From Chondrosia reniformis (lineage: Eukaryota > Porifera > Demospongiae > Chondrillida > Chondrillidae): 64,000 nt of DNA. The notes beneath the pieces are model-generated. The model was not told where the DNA came from, ran no database searches, and worked only from the letters and a program-made list of their open reading frames with translations. This document shows positions 35,260-47,355 of the stretch, one piece after another; position 1 is the first letter of the stretch; every line of letters begins with the position of its first letter. The stretch is from assembly GCA_947172415.1 (NCBI GenBank), contig OX359200.1, forward strand, positions 2,916,501 through 2,980,500, in the 5' to 3' direction. The translations under genes and the position numbers were made by a program.

Positions 35260-38200
35260 TACATACAACTAGTTCATAAAACTAGTATATAGATAGTACA
35301 AAGAACTAGTGCATACATCTTTTACATACAACTGGATCATATCTAGTATATACAACTAATACATACAACTAGTACATACAATTAGAACATACAACCAGTA
35401 AATACAGCTAGTACATAAAAGTACAACATTTACCTGGTACATACACATATAAATAGAACATATACATAGTTCGTACAACTAGTATATATAACTAGTACAA
35501 ATAACTAATACAAACACCCAGTACATACAAATGTAACGACTACATATAAGTAGTACATACAACTAGTACAAATAACTAGTACATACAACAATTACACACT
35601 ACTAATACATTCAACTAGTATATATAACCACTACATTCGACTTGTACATACAAATAGTATTAAACTACTAGTACATTAACTAGTACATATAAATAGTACA
35701 TACAACTAGTTCATAAAACTAGTTCATATAACTAGTACATGCAACAAGTATCTAGGACATACAACTAGAACCTACGTAGTACCTGGTATAACTAGTACAA
35801 GAATCAACAACTGGTAAATACACAACTAGTACATACAAGCAGTACACACAAATAGTACATTCAACTAGTAAATATAACTAGTACATACGACTAGTACATA
35901 AAACTAGTACATATAAATGGTACATATAACTAGTACATATAAATAATACATACAACTAGTTCATAAAACTAGTTCATATAACTAGTACATGCAACAAGTA
36001 TCTAGGACATACAACTAGAACCTACGTAGTACCTGGTATAACTAGTACAAGAATCAACAACTGGTAAATACACAACTAGTACATACAACTAGTACACACA
36101 AATAGTACATTCAACTAGTAAATATAACTAGTACATACTACTAGTACATAAAACTAGTACATATAAATGGTACATATAACTAGTACATATAAATAGTACA
36201 TACAACTAGTTAATAAAACTAGTTCATATAACTAGTACATGCAACAAGTATCTAGGACATACAACTAGAACCTACGTAGTACCTGGTATAACTAGTACAA
36301 GAATCAACAACTGGTAAATACACATAGTACATACAACTAGTACAAACAACTAGTACATACAACTAGAAACTAGTAAATACTACTAGTTCATAGAACGATT
36401 ACATAATAATAGAACATACAACTTGTATATACATCTATAACATAGCTAATATTTATAACTAGTAGATACATATAACTCTTACGTACAACTGGTACATAAC
36501 TACTACATACAACTTCTAAATACAACTAGTACCTACAACTAGTAAATATAACTAGGACTAGTACATAAAACTAGGGCATACAACTGGTATATACATACAA
36601 TTAGTTTATACAACTAGTACATGCAACTAGTACATACAACTAGTACATACAAAAGAGTACACACAACCAGTACATACAATTAATACTAGTCCATACAATT
36701 AGGACAAACAACTAGGACATATAACTAGTACATACACCAACTACATATAACTACTAAATACACATATACCTTATAATTATAAATAGTACACACAATTAGT
36801 ACATACAGCTAGTGATTACAACTAGTACCTATAACTAGTACACCAACATATAGCTAGTACATACACATAAAACTGGTACTTATAAAGAGTACATACACAT
36901 AGTACATACAACTACTTCACAAAACTAGTACATACAACTAGTACATACAACTAGAGACTACTATATACAACTAGCTCACAGAACAAGTACATAATACTAG
37001 AACGTACAACTTGTATATTCAACTAGTACATAGCTACTACATACAACTAGGAAAAACAACTAGGACATATGACTAATACATACACCTACTGCATATAACT
37101 GGTACATACACATTTACCAAGTTATTATGAATAGTATAAACAACTAGTACATACAACTAGTTCATAAAACTAGTACATACAACTAGAACATACAACTAGT
37201 ACCTTCCTAGCACCTAGTATAACTACGACAAGAACCTACCACTAGTACACACAACTAATAGATACAACTAGAACATACAACCAGTACATAGCTAGTACAT
37301 ACAACTAGTATATACATACAACTTGTACCTACAACTAGTACCTACAAATAGTTAATATAGATAGTAATAAACCATACAACTAGTACATACAACTAGTACT
37401 TGCCACTAGTACATATAACTAGTACACACATCTAAAACCTATAACTAATACATAAAAATATAACAGGCAACTAGAAACTGGTACATACAACTAATATATA
37501 CATAAAACTAGCACATTTAACTAGTACATACAAATAGTATATACATACAACTGGTACAACTAGTATATACAATTAGGTCGTACAACTAGTTCATACAAGG
37601 AGTAACTAGTACATATAACTAGTACATGCAACTAGTACATACTACTGATACATACAACTAGTTCATAAAACTAGTACATACAACTATTTCATACAACTAG
37701 TAACTAGTACATACAACTAATACATGCAACTAGTTCATACAACTAGTAACTAGTACATGAAACTAGTAAATGCAACTAGTAAATACAACTAGTATATACA
37801 ACTAGTACATACAACTAGTATATACCTAGTACCTACTATAACTAGTACAAAACCTTCAACTAGTACTTTCAACTGGTACATACAACTAGTTCATACACAT
37901 ATAACTATTACATATAAAGAGTATACATACCTAGTTCATTCAACTAGTACATACAACTAGTACTTACAACTAGTACATACAAGTAGTATTACAACTACTC
38001 CGCACAATTGGTACATACAACTAGTACATACATACAAATAGCACATACAATTAGTACATACAACTAGTGCATACAACTAGTACATAAAGGTAGTTCAATC
38101 AACTAGGACATATAACTGGTGCACACACCTACTACATATAACTAGTACCTACCCATAATCCTAGTTCATATAAATAGTACATACAACTAGTATATACAGC

Positions 38201-39207
38201 GAGTGCATACAGTTAGTACATATAACTAATACATACAACTAGTACATATATCTATAGCACAAACATATAACTAGTCCATATAAATAGTACATACAACTAG
38301 TACAAACAACTAGTACATACAACTAGCATATACCCACAACTACTACATTAAACTAGTACATATAACTAGTACATATGATTAGCGCATGTAACTAGTACAT
38401 ATGACTAGTGCATATAAATAGTACATACAAGTAGGAAGAACAAACTACAAGTACACACAACTAGTAAAACAACCACGGTATATACAACTAGTTCATAAAA
38501 CTAGTTCATAAAACTAGTTCGTACAACTAGTTCATTCAACTAGTAACTAGTACATATAACTAGTACATGCAACTAGTACATACAACTGGTACATTCAACT
38601 AGTACATACAACTATGACAAACAACTAGGACATATAATTAGTACATACACCAACTACATATAACTAGTAAATACACATATACCTTGTAATTATTAAAGGT
38701 ACATACAACTAGAACATACAACTGGTTTACAAACATATAACTATTACATTTAACTGATACTTATAAATAGTAAATACACATAGTATATACAAATAGTAGA
38801 TACTACTAGTACATACAACTGCTACACACAACTAGTACCTACAACTAGTAAATATAACTAGAACTAGTTCATAAAACTGGTGAATACAACTAGTACATGC
38901 GATTAGTACATACAACTAGTACATCCACACCGTACAGACAAATTGTACATACAACTAGTACATACAACTAGTACATTCAATTAGAACATACAACTAGTAC
39001 AAACAAATAGGACATATAACTAGTACATACACCTACTACATATAACTAGTACATACACATATACCTAGTAATTATAAATAGCACATAAAACTAGTATCCA
39101 GTATATACAACTAGTACCTTCCTAGAACCTAGTATAACTAGTACAAGAACCTACAATTAGTACACACAACTATTACATACAACTAGAACATACAACTAGT
39201 ACATAGC
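35260..39207. repeat. 13-bp satellite with 250-bp higher-order repeat
   Basis: Forward-orientation satellite, ~3.9 kb. Between about 35690 and 36330 three copies of a 250-bp unit lie in tandem (landmark GCAACAAGTATCTAGGAC at 35741, 35991, 36241). No gene seen. Confidence 0.9.
35690..36330. repeat. 250-bp higher-order repeat, ~2.6 copies
   Basis: Constant 250-bp spacing of the TATCTAGGACATACAAC landmark. Units differ by only a few bases. Confidence 0.9.
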
Positions 39208-39312
39208 TGAAGGAATAAGGATTTCTTCTAACTGCGTCGAACTTATCTTTCTAAAGGTTCATTTTTCGACTTTGGGAGCGTCTGGAGACGCAGTTTTTTC
39301 CGACTCTTCTTT

Positions 39313-39351
39313 CTGCCAAATGTTTCTACCCTGGGGGTCTTCTTCAGTGAC
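39313..39351 (-). ncRNA. Decayed hammerhead ribozyme in Penelope tail
   Basis: On the - strand CTGAAGA (39347-39341), helix II GACCC/GGGUA with one lost pair, GAAA (39326-39323), followed by CATTTGG in place of the palindromic ACGU of related copies. Helix III and helix I are damaged; the core is recognisable. Probably inactive. Confidence 0.6.
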
Positions 39352-39470
39352 TGATGTTGGTCTTCAAGGTGTCTTCATTTATAGGTATCTTTACCCGCCA
39401 TCTTTGATTACCTCATCAGTGATGTCATCGGTTACATCATTTCTGGGGAAAGGAGAGATGAAGGGAGTAT

Positions 39471-40019
39471 TCATAAAAAGGGTTTCCAACCACTTCTTAG
39501 TACAATTCCTTGATCTAAGTTCATTCTCACCTGACATTGTTGGATCTTCAGGGCTTCTTTAATCCTTCTTCTGTACCAGTTCTCTTCCCTCTCCACCACT
39601 CTGGCTTGGTTCCACTCAATTGGAAAGCCAGTTTTTAGGGCGTGAACAGCTAAGCCATTGTTCACATACCCCATCCTGACAGAACGTTTGTGCTCCGCCA
39701 TCCTGACTTTCAATGTTCTTCCTGTTTCTCCAGTGGACACTACAGGGCAACTAGAACAGGGGATCTGGTAAACGACACCTTTAATATCCATGGTAGGCTG
39801 TGGTTGTTTAGGCCTAGAGAGGATACTCCTCAGTGATCTCTGCTTTGTGAAGATGGTTTCAAGGTTCATCTTCCAGCATGTTCTGGAGATCATTTCACTG
39901 AGGCCTTTCACATATGGAATAGAAAGTTTTCGTTTACCATCTACCCTACTTCCCTGGCTCCGTTGTCTCTTCTTTATGTGCCTAGCAGCAACCTTACTGG
40001 GGTATCCGTTGGCCTTGTG
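39471..40019 (-). pseudogene. Penelope-like GIY-YIG endonuclease half
   Basis: From ANGYPSKVAARHIKKRQR (about 40019) through IPYVKGLSEMISR to the nuclease: GVVYQIPC, STGETGRTLKVRMAEHKR, RRRIKEALKIQ, QVRMNLDQGIVL. The second motif reads VSTGETG where the neighbour at 34.7 kb has VYIGETG, so the YIG tyrosine is lost. Forms the 3' half of a 5'-inverted element; the matching RT half lies on the + strand from 40020. Open throughout this stretch. Confidence 0.8.
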
Positions 40020-40744
40020 AAGAAAATTAGGGGATTACACGTAGAGAATGAAGATAAGTTAATCAGCTTTGATGTGAAGAGCTTGTTTATGAAGGTACCT
40101 ATAGATCTCTCCTTCCAGATCATTGATAAGAGGTTGAGGGAAGACAACACCCTATCACACCGGACCACTCTGGACCCTCCCACCATCACAACACTCACGG
40201 AACTCTGTCTCAGGACAATGTACTTCCCGTACAGTAGCGAGTTCTTTGAGCAAAAGGATGGGGCAGCCATGGGCTTTCCTCTCCTTCCAGTGGTGGCAAA
40301 TATCTTCATGGAAGAGTTTGAAAACGAAGCCCTCCAGAAGGCTGGCTCCAAACCTAGGCTCTGGGTAGGTTATGTAGACGAAACCTTTGTCCTCTGGAGC
40401 CAAGGTAGGGGTCAGCTGGAGAATTTCTGTCTCTCCTTAATGGAAGACATAGAAACATCCAGTACAACATGAAGGAGGAGACCGATAGTTCTATCCCGTT
40501 CCTTGACGTGCTAGTGAAGAAGAACAAAGGAAGTTTTAGTACATCCGTGTACAGAAAACCAACCCACACGTATAGATACCTTAACTTCTCGTCTCATCAC
40601 CTACCTAGGATGAAAGCTGGCATTGCCCTCTGCCTCAGGGCAGAGTGGAGACGATCTGTAGTGCTGATCCAGTGTCCTCCAAGAGGAAGAAGAGCACCTG
40701 AAAGGAGTACTCTAGGCCAACGGATATTCCAGTAAGGTCGCTAT
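40020..40744 (+). pseudogene. Penelope-like reverse transcriptase half, inverted
   Basis: Starts at VKKIRGLHVENEDKL, then motif A LISFDVKSLFMKVP, motif B DGAAMGFPLLPVVANIFMEEF, motif C GYVDETF, where the second Asp of YVDD is Glu. A frameshift near 40465 follows, after which KEETDSSIPFLDVLVKKN and the YRKPTHTYRYLNF segment continue to about 40744. Regions before motif A are absent. With a damaged catalytic motif, a frameshift and an inversion it cannot be functional. Confidence 0.8.
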
Positions 40745-42052
40745 TACAGCTATTGTTTAGAAGATAGGTGTTATTGAAAGAGGATACCTATTTCAGCCAA
40801 TCAAATGGCTTCATTCTGTCACATTTTCATAATTAATAAGGTGAAATCGAGTTACAACGTTCCTGTGTATAACCATTATCGAAAAATGGATGTTTAAAAA
40901 TAAACAAATGAACACTTACCCATTTTAAGCTTTTTAGAGGTGTATACGCTTGTTAAGTTGACAACGCTTTATTCGAAGGATAGCTAAGGCGATTTAAAGA
41001 CTAAAAAGCTTTTAAAGTAGGAAATTATGTCAGAAATCGACAGAGAATTGGCCGAAGTCGGCAATCGTGATAACGAGGAACTATCCAGTGAACAAATGAC
41101 TGAGGAATTCTGTATTTAAACTTGTTTGTGCCTTTGTCATGCACAGTTATAAGAACTGTATGGTAAGTTGAAATTGAATAATGTTTACATAACACTATAT
41201 TATTTGAATAGAAAATGTGCTTTCAAATGTGTTTATCATTTGAGTCAGAAGGTAATAAAGTAAATAATCCCTTTCAAGACTGTCACTGCCTAGTTGTATG
41301 TGAATCTCGAGGAGTCTTATTTGGTAAAAAATGTCAAATGAAAGTTATTACTGGTTGTCTATATTAACCCCACTTTTCTGCTAAATTTCTTTCCCAAAAA
41401 GTCTAGTAAGTTAAAATTAATATCTAAGTGTTTAAAATATTGCTGTGAATGGACACATACGAAGGCTAGGATCTATAGGATTCATTAAAAGACAACTATA
41501 CTTCATTAGTTGTTGAAAGTGTTGTTAAATAGACTATGAAAATTCAAACCTTTATATCTCATCACACAGAGCAAAACTTACAAAAAAGGCTACTTAAAGA
41601 TTTAGCTTATTTCTTAAATATTCTTATACTAAAAGTGTGTATCGATTAGGCTAACTTGAAAGGAGTGCCGATTAAAAGCCGTCAAGGTGCGGAAATATGG
41701 AAACACGCAATAACTTTCTTATAAAATGTCATATTATAAAAAGCTACTTAAGTTTTTGAGTGCGTACAAGGGCTACCAGAAACCAGTGTTTTGGTCTTCT
41801 CTGTTTCTTCTTTAACAAGCAAGGATCACTTTTATCTTTAACTGCTCTCCTTCTTTTTCACGATTGTGCAATCGAAAATTTTGCCATAACAACGAATGTC
41901 ACAATATTTCTTGCCGTTTCCATGGTTACATGAGAATAATTATTTTGGTGGCAAGTTTGAAAAAGACTCACTTTTCACATTAATCACTTTTGTCACCTAT
42001 TTTGAACCAAACTATACACTTGGAAATTTTACATTTATGGTGAAATGCACTA
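40744..42052 (+). mobile_element. Non-autonomous DNA transposon derivative, copy A (left end missing)
   Basis: Closely related over its whole length to the reverse complement of 45908-47355. The right end reads ATGGTGAAATGCACTA followed by TA and satellite. The left terminal repeat is absent: about 110 bp present in copy B are missing and the sequence abuts the Penelope half. The first residues of its small frame (MSEIDRE) and its 3' region resemble the transposase-bearing element at 51882-55278, so it is a deletion derivative of a related transposon. Confidence 0.8.
41027..41119 (+). pseudogene. Transposase N-terminal remnant
   Basis: Thirty codons beginning MSEIDRELAEVGN, homologous in position and first residues to the transposase start MSKIDRETATDE at 52314. 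Ends at TAA; the catalytic region has been deleted from this element. Confidence 0.6.
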
Positions 42053-43763
42053 TACATACAACTACTACATACAACTACCAAATACAACTAGTACCTACAA
42101 CTAGTAAATATAGCTAGTACTAGTCCATACAACTAGTACATAGAACGAGTACATAAAACTAGGACCTATAACCAGTACTCACACCTACTACCTATAACTA
42201 GTACATAAATAAATAACTAGTATATATAAATAGAGCATCCTTATAGTACATACAACTAATACATAAAAACTAGTACATACAACTAGTATATACATAAAAT
42301 TAGTTCATTTAACTAATACATTCAACTAGTATATACATACAACTAGTACACACAACTAGTATTTACAGTTAGTACGTACAATTAGTTCATACAACTAGTA
42401 ACTGGTACATATAACTAGCACATGCAACTAGTACATACAACTAGTTCATAAAACTAGTACATACAACTAGTACACACAACTAGTTCATACAACTAGTAAC
42501 TAGTACATATAACTAGTACATGCAACAAGTACATACAACTAGTACATTCAACTAGTTCATACAACTAGAACAAACAACTAGGACATATAACTAGTACATA
42601 AACCTACTACATATAACTAGTACATAAATATATAATAATACATACAACTAATATTTGCAATTAGTACGTACAACTACTTCATACAACTAGTAACTAATAG
42701 ATACAACTAGTTCATAAAACCAGTTCATACAACTAGTACATGCAACTAGTTCATACAACTAGTACACACAACCAGTACATACAACTAGTATCTAGTACAT
42801 ACAACTGGTATATACCTAGTACCTACTATAACAAGTACAAAAATGTACAACTAGTACATACAACTAGCACTTACAACTGGTACATACAAGTAGTATATAC
42901 AACTACTATGCACAACTAGTACATACAACTAGTACATACAACTAAAAACTGGTATATACAACTAGTAAATAGAATGAGTACATAAACCTAGCATATACAA
43001 CTACTAAAGAAACTTGAAACTGCTACACACAACTAGTACATATCTAATACAAACAAGTAGTATATACATACAAATAGCACATACAATTAGTACATAGAAC
43101 TAGTACATACAACTAGTAAATACAACTATGGTATATACAACTAGTTCATACAACTACGGTACATACAACTAGTTCATACAACTTTACACACAACTAGTAC
43201 ATATAACCAATTCATACACATATAACTAGTACATATAACTAGTACATAAAACTAGTATATGCAACTAGTACATAGAACTATTCCATATAACTAGTATATA
43301 CAACTGGTACACTCCACTAGTTCATGCAACTATTCCATTTAACTAGTACATGCAACGAGAACATATAAATAGTATCTAGTATCTGCAACTAATACCTACA
43401 GAACCTACAACTAGTACATACAACTAGTACATTAAACTAGAACATGCAACTAGTACATAGCTAGTACATAAAACTAGTACATACATACAACTAGTACACA
43501 CAATTTGTAGATAAAATTAGTACATACAACTGCTACATACAACTACCACATACAACTAGTACCTACAACTTGTAAATATAACTAGTACTAGTCCATACAA
43601 CTAGTATTTGTAACTTGAACATATAACTAGTACACTCACCTACTACATATAACTAATACATAAAAATATAACTAGTACATATAAATAGTACATATAAATA
43701 ATACATAAACATAGTACATACAGCTAGTTCATACAACTACCACATACAACAAGTACATAGAAC
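42053..43763. repeat. 13-bp satellite
   Basis: Forward-orientation satellite. No gene seen. Confidence 0.9.
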
Positions 43764-44206
43764 GAGTGTTGCTATACAAAACTGTCTGCCTCGGTATGGA
43801 TTCCTTCTTCATTAGTCAAGTTATGGCCAAATTTGTGCTTGTTAATTACACTTAATAGTGACATTTTCTTTATTATCTCAAAAAGGAAGGCTGTATTAAA
43901 ACCGAGGCTGACAGATTTTTAGTTTAACCTATAAGGATTCCAATGATGTACAGAAATTGGCTGTAGCTCTTCCAAGAACTAAGCACAAACATTATGAGTG
44001 TTGTAAACGGGTGCTAATTTGGCAGAGAATTTCAAAGAAAACATTTTTTCGATGCCCTCCAGAATTTGTAAGGCTATTATTCTAACCATAAAGACTTAAA
44101 ATGTAAATTTTGAAAGGCATTAGTTATCCCTATGCTGAGAAATTAACTTGTAAAAGCGTTAACGGTTTAACGCAATTTAATGCGGAACAGCCATACGGCG
44201 CCTGTG
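43764..44206. mobile_element. MITE-like block, relative of 28148-29158
   Basis: ~440-bp non-coding insertion. Its right terminus read inward is CACAGGCGCCGTATGGCTG, matching the CACAGGTGCCATATGACTG end at 28148 at 16 of 19 positions, and it is followed by TA. The left terminus is not recognisable, so the copy is probably left-truncated or rearranged. Confidence 0.6.
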
Positions 44207-44973
44207 TACATATAACTAGTACATACAGCTAGTATGTACAACAAGTTCATAAAACTAGTACATACAACTAGTACATACAGCGAATGAATACAGCTAGTAC
44301 ATTTAACTAATACATACAACTAGTACATACAACTAGTACATATATCTAGGACACAAACATATAACTAGTACATATAAATGGTACATACAACTTACAAACT
44401 ACTAGTACATACAACTAGTATATACACACAGCTACTACAATAAACTAGTACATATTACTAGTAAAATATAATTAGTACATCTAACTAGTACATATAACTA
44501 GTGCATATAACTAGTTCATGCAACTAATGACTAGAACATATAACTAGTACATACAAGTAGTACACACAACTAGTACACACAACTAGTACATATAACTAGT
44601 TCATACAACTAATAACTAGAACATATAACTAGTATATGCAACTTATACATACAACTAGTACATACAACTAGAACATACAACTAGTTCATAAAATAGTACT
44701 AAAAACTAGTACATATAACTAGTATCTAGTACCACAACAAATACCTACCTAGTACCTAGTAAAACTATTAAAAGAACATACAGCTAGTTCATACAACTAG
44801 TAAATCCAACCACTACATACAACCCGTACCTACAACTAGTAAATATAACTATTACTAGACCATACAACTAGTACATACAAGTATTACATACAATTAGCAC
44901 ATACGATTAGGACATACAACTAGTTCGTTAAAGTAATACTAACAGCTAGGACACACAACTAGTACCTACATTG
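44207..44973. repeat. 13-bp satellite
   Basis: Forward-orientation satellite. Nothing else seen. Confidence 0.9.
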
Positions 44974-45014
44974 TACTTTAGAAACAAAAACCTTAACGGA
45001 GAGCCTTGTTACTT

Positions 45015-45038
45015 CTTGCCTTTGTTTACTAAGGCAAG
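45015..45038 (-). other. 3'-untranslated hairpin of non-LTR element, copy 1
   Basis: CTTGCCTTTGT and ACTAAGGCAAG pair around a 2-base loop with one mismatch. The equivalent in copy 2 (62570-62593) is perfect. A 3' structure of this kind may be the recognition site for the element's reverse transcriptase; that role is inferred. Confidence 0.6.
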
Positions 45039-45426
45039 GAGTATCTCGCTTGGACAACCCTCAGTCAGTTATGTTTTCCCTTCTTTGGGTTTTTAGCCAG
45101 AAGCCTCGGCTTTGCCTCCTTCCGGCAGCAGCAGACAGGTGCACATCGGGCCAAAGTTGACCGTCATAATAGGAGGGAGTACCTCCATACACCAATCCAC
45201 CACTGATTTCCAGAGTCAACAGGCAAGGACTGGGACAGGACTACTTATTGTCCAGGCCCCAATCCCTCAACAGATAGATGTCGCCTCAATATCCTGCCAG
45301 CCGAACAGAGAACAGTTCTCTGCATGGCTCTCATCACTTCTACCACACATTTTGACAGCTTGGGAATTCCCCTAATGTCTTCCAGGAGCATATCAACTGT
45401 CCCCAAAGCACCAATTATCGTTGGGA

Positions 45427-45905
45427 CTACCTTAATTCGTAGCCCCTAAATTGTTTCCTCATATCAGCCGCCAACTTCTGGTACTTTTGGAACTTCTCTT
45501 GCCATCTTCCAATAATATTGCTGTCAGTAGGAACTGACATCTCAATAATGTAGATGGACTTACATAGCCGATCCTCAACCACTAAGTCTGGCCTTCTTTC
45601 TGTCATTTCTTCATCTGTAGGGATGCTAGGATCCCACAAGATTTTGACAGACCTATTCTCATAGACCGGTTTTGCTTCTAGTTTGTACCAGGGCTCTTCC
45701 TGCTTAAATCCATATTCTTTCAACAATTTCCACAGCACTCTCAGTATTGCCCTGTCATGCCTCTCTTTGTAGAGAGAAAATCCCTTTGGCTCACACATGT
45801 TTAGTATGTGTTTGACCGTTTCCATAGCCTTGCCACATTCTCTGCACATTAGGAGGCTAGAATTCCTCAGAATCCTATTTTGGTACCACCTAGTGTGCAG
45901 CACAT
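45427..45905 (-). pseudogene. Non-LTR element copy 1: C-terminal endonuclease part
   Basis: Continuation of the frame after the nested transposon: YNVLHTRWYQNRI, finger CRECGKAMETVKHILNMC, KERHDRAI, WYKLEAKPVYENRSVK, then TERRPDLVVEDRL and YIIEMSVPTDSN with the P-D and Glu of a PD-(D/E)xK nuclease. The frame ends near 45427 (FRGYELR, stop), whereas copy 2 continues ~115 residues more. Cut off from its reverse transcriptase by the nested insertion. Confidence 0.85.
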
Positions 45906-45907
45906 TA

Positions 45908-47355
45908 TAGTGCATTTCACCATAAATGTAAAATTTCCAAGTGTATAGTTTGGTTCAAAATAGGGTGACAAAAGTGATTAATGTGAAAAGTGAGTCTTTT
46001 TCAAACTTGCCACCAAAATAATTATTCTCATGTAACCACGGAAACGGCAAGAAATATTGTGACATTCGTTGTTATGGCAAAATTTCGATTGCGCAATCGT
46101 GAAGATGAAGAACAGCAGTTAAAGATAAAAGTGAATAGTGCTTGTTGAAGAAGAAACAGAGAAGCCCAAAACACTGGCTTCTGGTAGCCCTTGTAAGCAC
46201 TCAAAAAACTCAGTAGCGTTTTTTTAATATGACATTTTATAAGAAGGTTATTGGGTGTTTTCATATTTCCGCACCTTGACGGCTTTTAATTGGTACTCCT
46301 TTCAAGTTAGTCTAATCGATACAGACTTTTAGTATAAGAATATTTAAGAAATATACTAAATCTTTAAGTAGCCTTTTGTGAGTTTCGCTCTGTGTGATGA
46401 GATATAAAGGTTTGAATTTTCATAGTCTATTTAACAACACTTTCAACAACTAATGAAGTATAGTTGTCTTTTAAAGAATCCTATATATTCTAGCCTTCAT
46501 ATGTGTCCATTCAGAGCAATATTTTAAACACTGAGATATTAATTTTAACTTACTAGACTTTTTTGGGTAAGAAATTTAGCAGAAAAGTGGGGTTAATATA
46601 GACAACCAGTAATAACTTTCATTTGACATTTTTTACCAATTAAGACTCCTCGAGATTCCCATAAAACTAGGCAGTGACAGTCTTTAAAGGCAGTATTTAC
46701 TTTATTACCTTCTGGCTCAAATGATAAACACATTTGAAAGCACATTTTTCTAATCCAATTATAAGGCGTTATAAACATTATTTAATTTCTACTTACCATA
46801 CAGTTCTTATAACTGTGCATGACAAAGGCACAAACAAGTTCAAATACAGAAAATGATTAACTAAAGTGTACAGTGTGCAGATATTTCACTGGATAGTTCC
46901 TCGTTATCACGATTGCCGACTTCGGCCGAATCTGGGTCGATTTCTGACATAATTTCCTACTTTAAAAGCTTTTTAGTCTTTAAATCGCCTTAGCTATTAT
47001 AGCTTGACCTTCGAATAAAGTGTTGTCAACGTAACAAGCGTATACACCTCTAAAAAGCTTAAAATGTGTAAATGTTTATTTGTTTATTTTTAGACATCCA
47101 TTTTTCGATAATGGTTATACGCAGGAACGTTGCATTGTAACTTGATTTCACCTAATTAATTATGCAAACGTGACTGAATGAAGCCATTTGATTGGCTGAA
47201 ATAGGTACCCTCTTTCAATAACACCTATCTTTTAAACGATAGCTGCTATCGCAAAACAGAAAAAAGGTACGGATTCCCTGGTCTTCCCTCTTTCATTTGA
47301 TACCAAATTTGAAAATACACTGAGGATAATTTTACATTTATAGTTAAATGCACTA
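45908..47355 (-). mobile_element. Non-autonomous DNA transposon derivative, copy B, nested in the non-LTR element
   Basis: 1448 bp with inverted ends TAGTGCATTTCACCATAAAT (at 45908) and TAGTGCATTTAACTATAAAT (at 47355, reverse strand), flanked by TA (45906-45907, 47356-47357). The uninterrupted copy of the host element at 61.7 kb supplies the empty site: GCAGCCCAAGATGATGTGC there against GCAGCCCGAGATA / TAATGTGC here, so one TA was duplicated. A TA duplication places it with IS630/Tc1-mariner-type transposons. The remnant frame begins MSEIDPDSAEV (reverse strand, ATG at 46950) and soon stops. Confidence 0.88.

Larger units (their letters stand above)
39208..40744. mobile_element. Penelope-like element with 5' inversion (twin-priming-like)
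   Basis: Two adjacent halves of one element in opposite orientation. Minus half 39208-40019: 3' end, untranslated tail, GIY-YIG, ending at ANGYPSKVAAR. Plus half 40020-40744: RT from motif A to NGYSSKVA. The halves overlap by ~30 bp at the shared GGCCAACGGATA site and otherwise do not repeat each other, which is the layout made by internal second priming (5' inversion) in LINEs. The outer end of the RT half joins the DNA transposon derivative at about 40744. Confidence 0.8.

Noticed and set aside
45112-45375. 87-codon open frame on + at the 3' end of non-LTR copy 1
   Set aside because: Antisense of the C-terminal extension seen in copy 2; no independent support.
46028-46264. 78-codon open frame on - in the nested transposon (and 41896-42117 on + in copy A)
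   Set aside because: Lies in the non-coding 3' region shared by the transposon copies; frames differ between copies.
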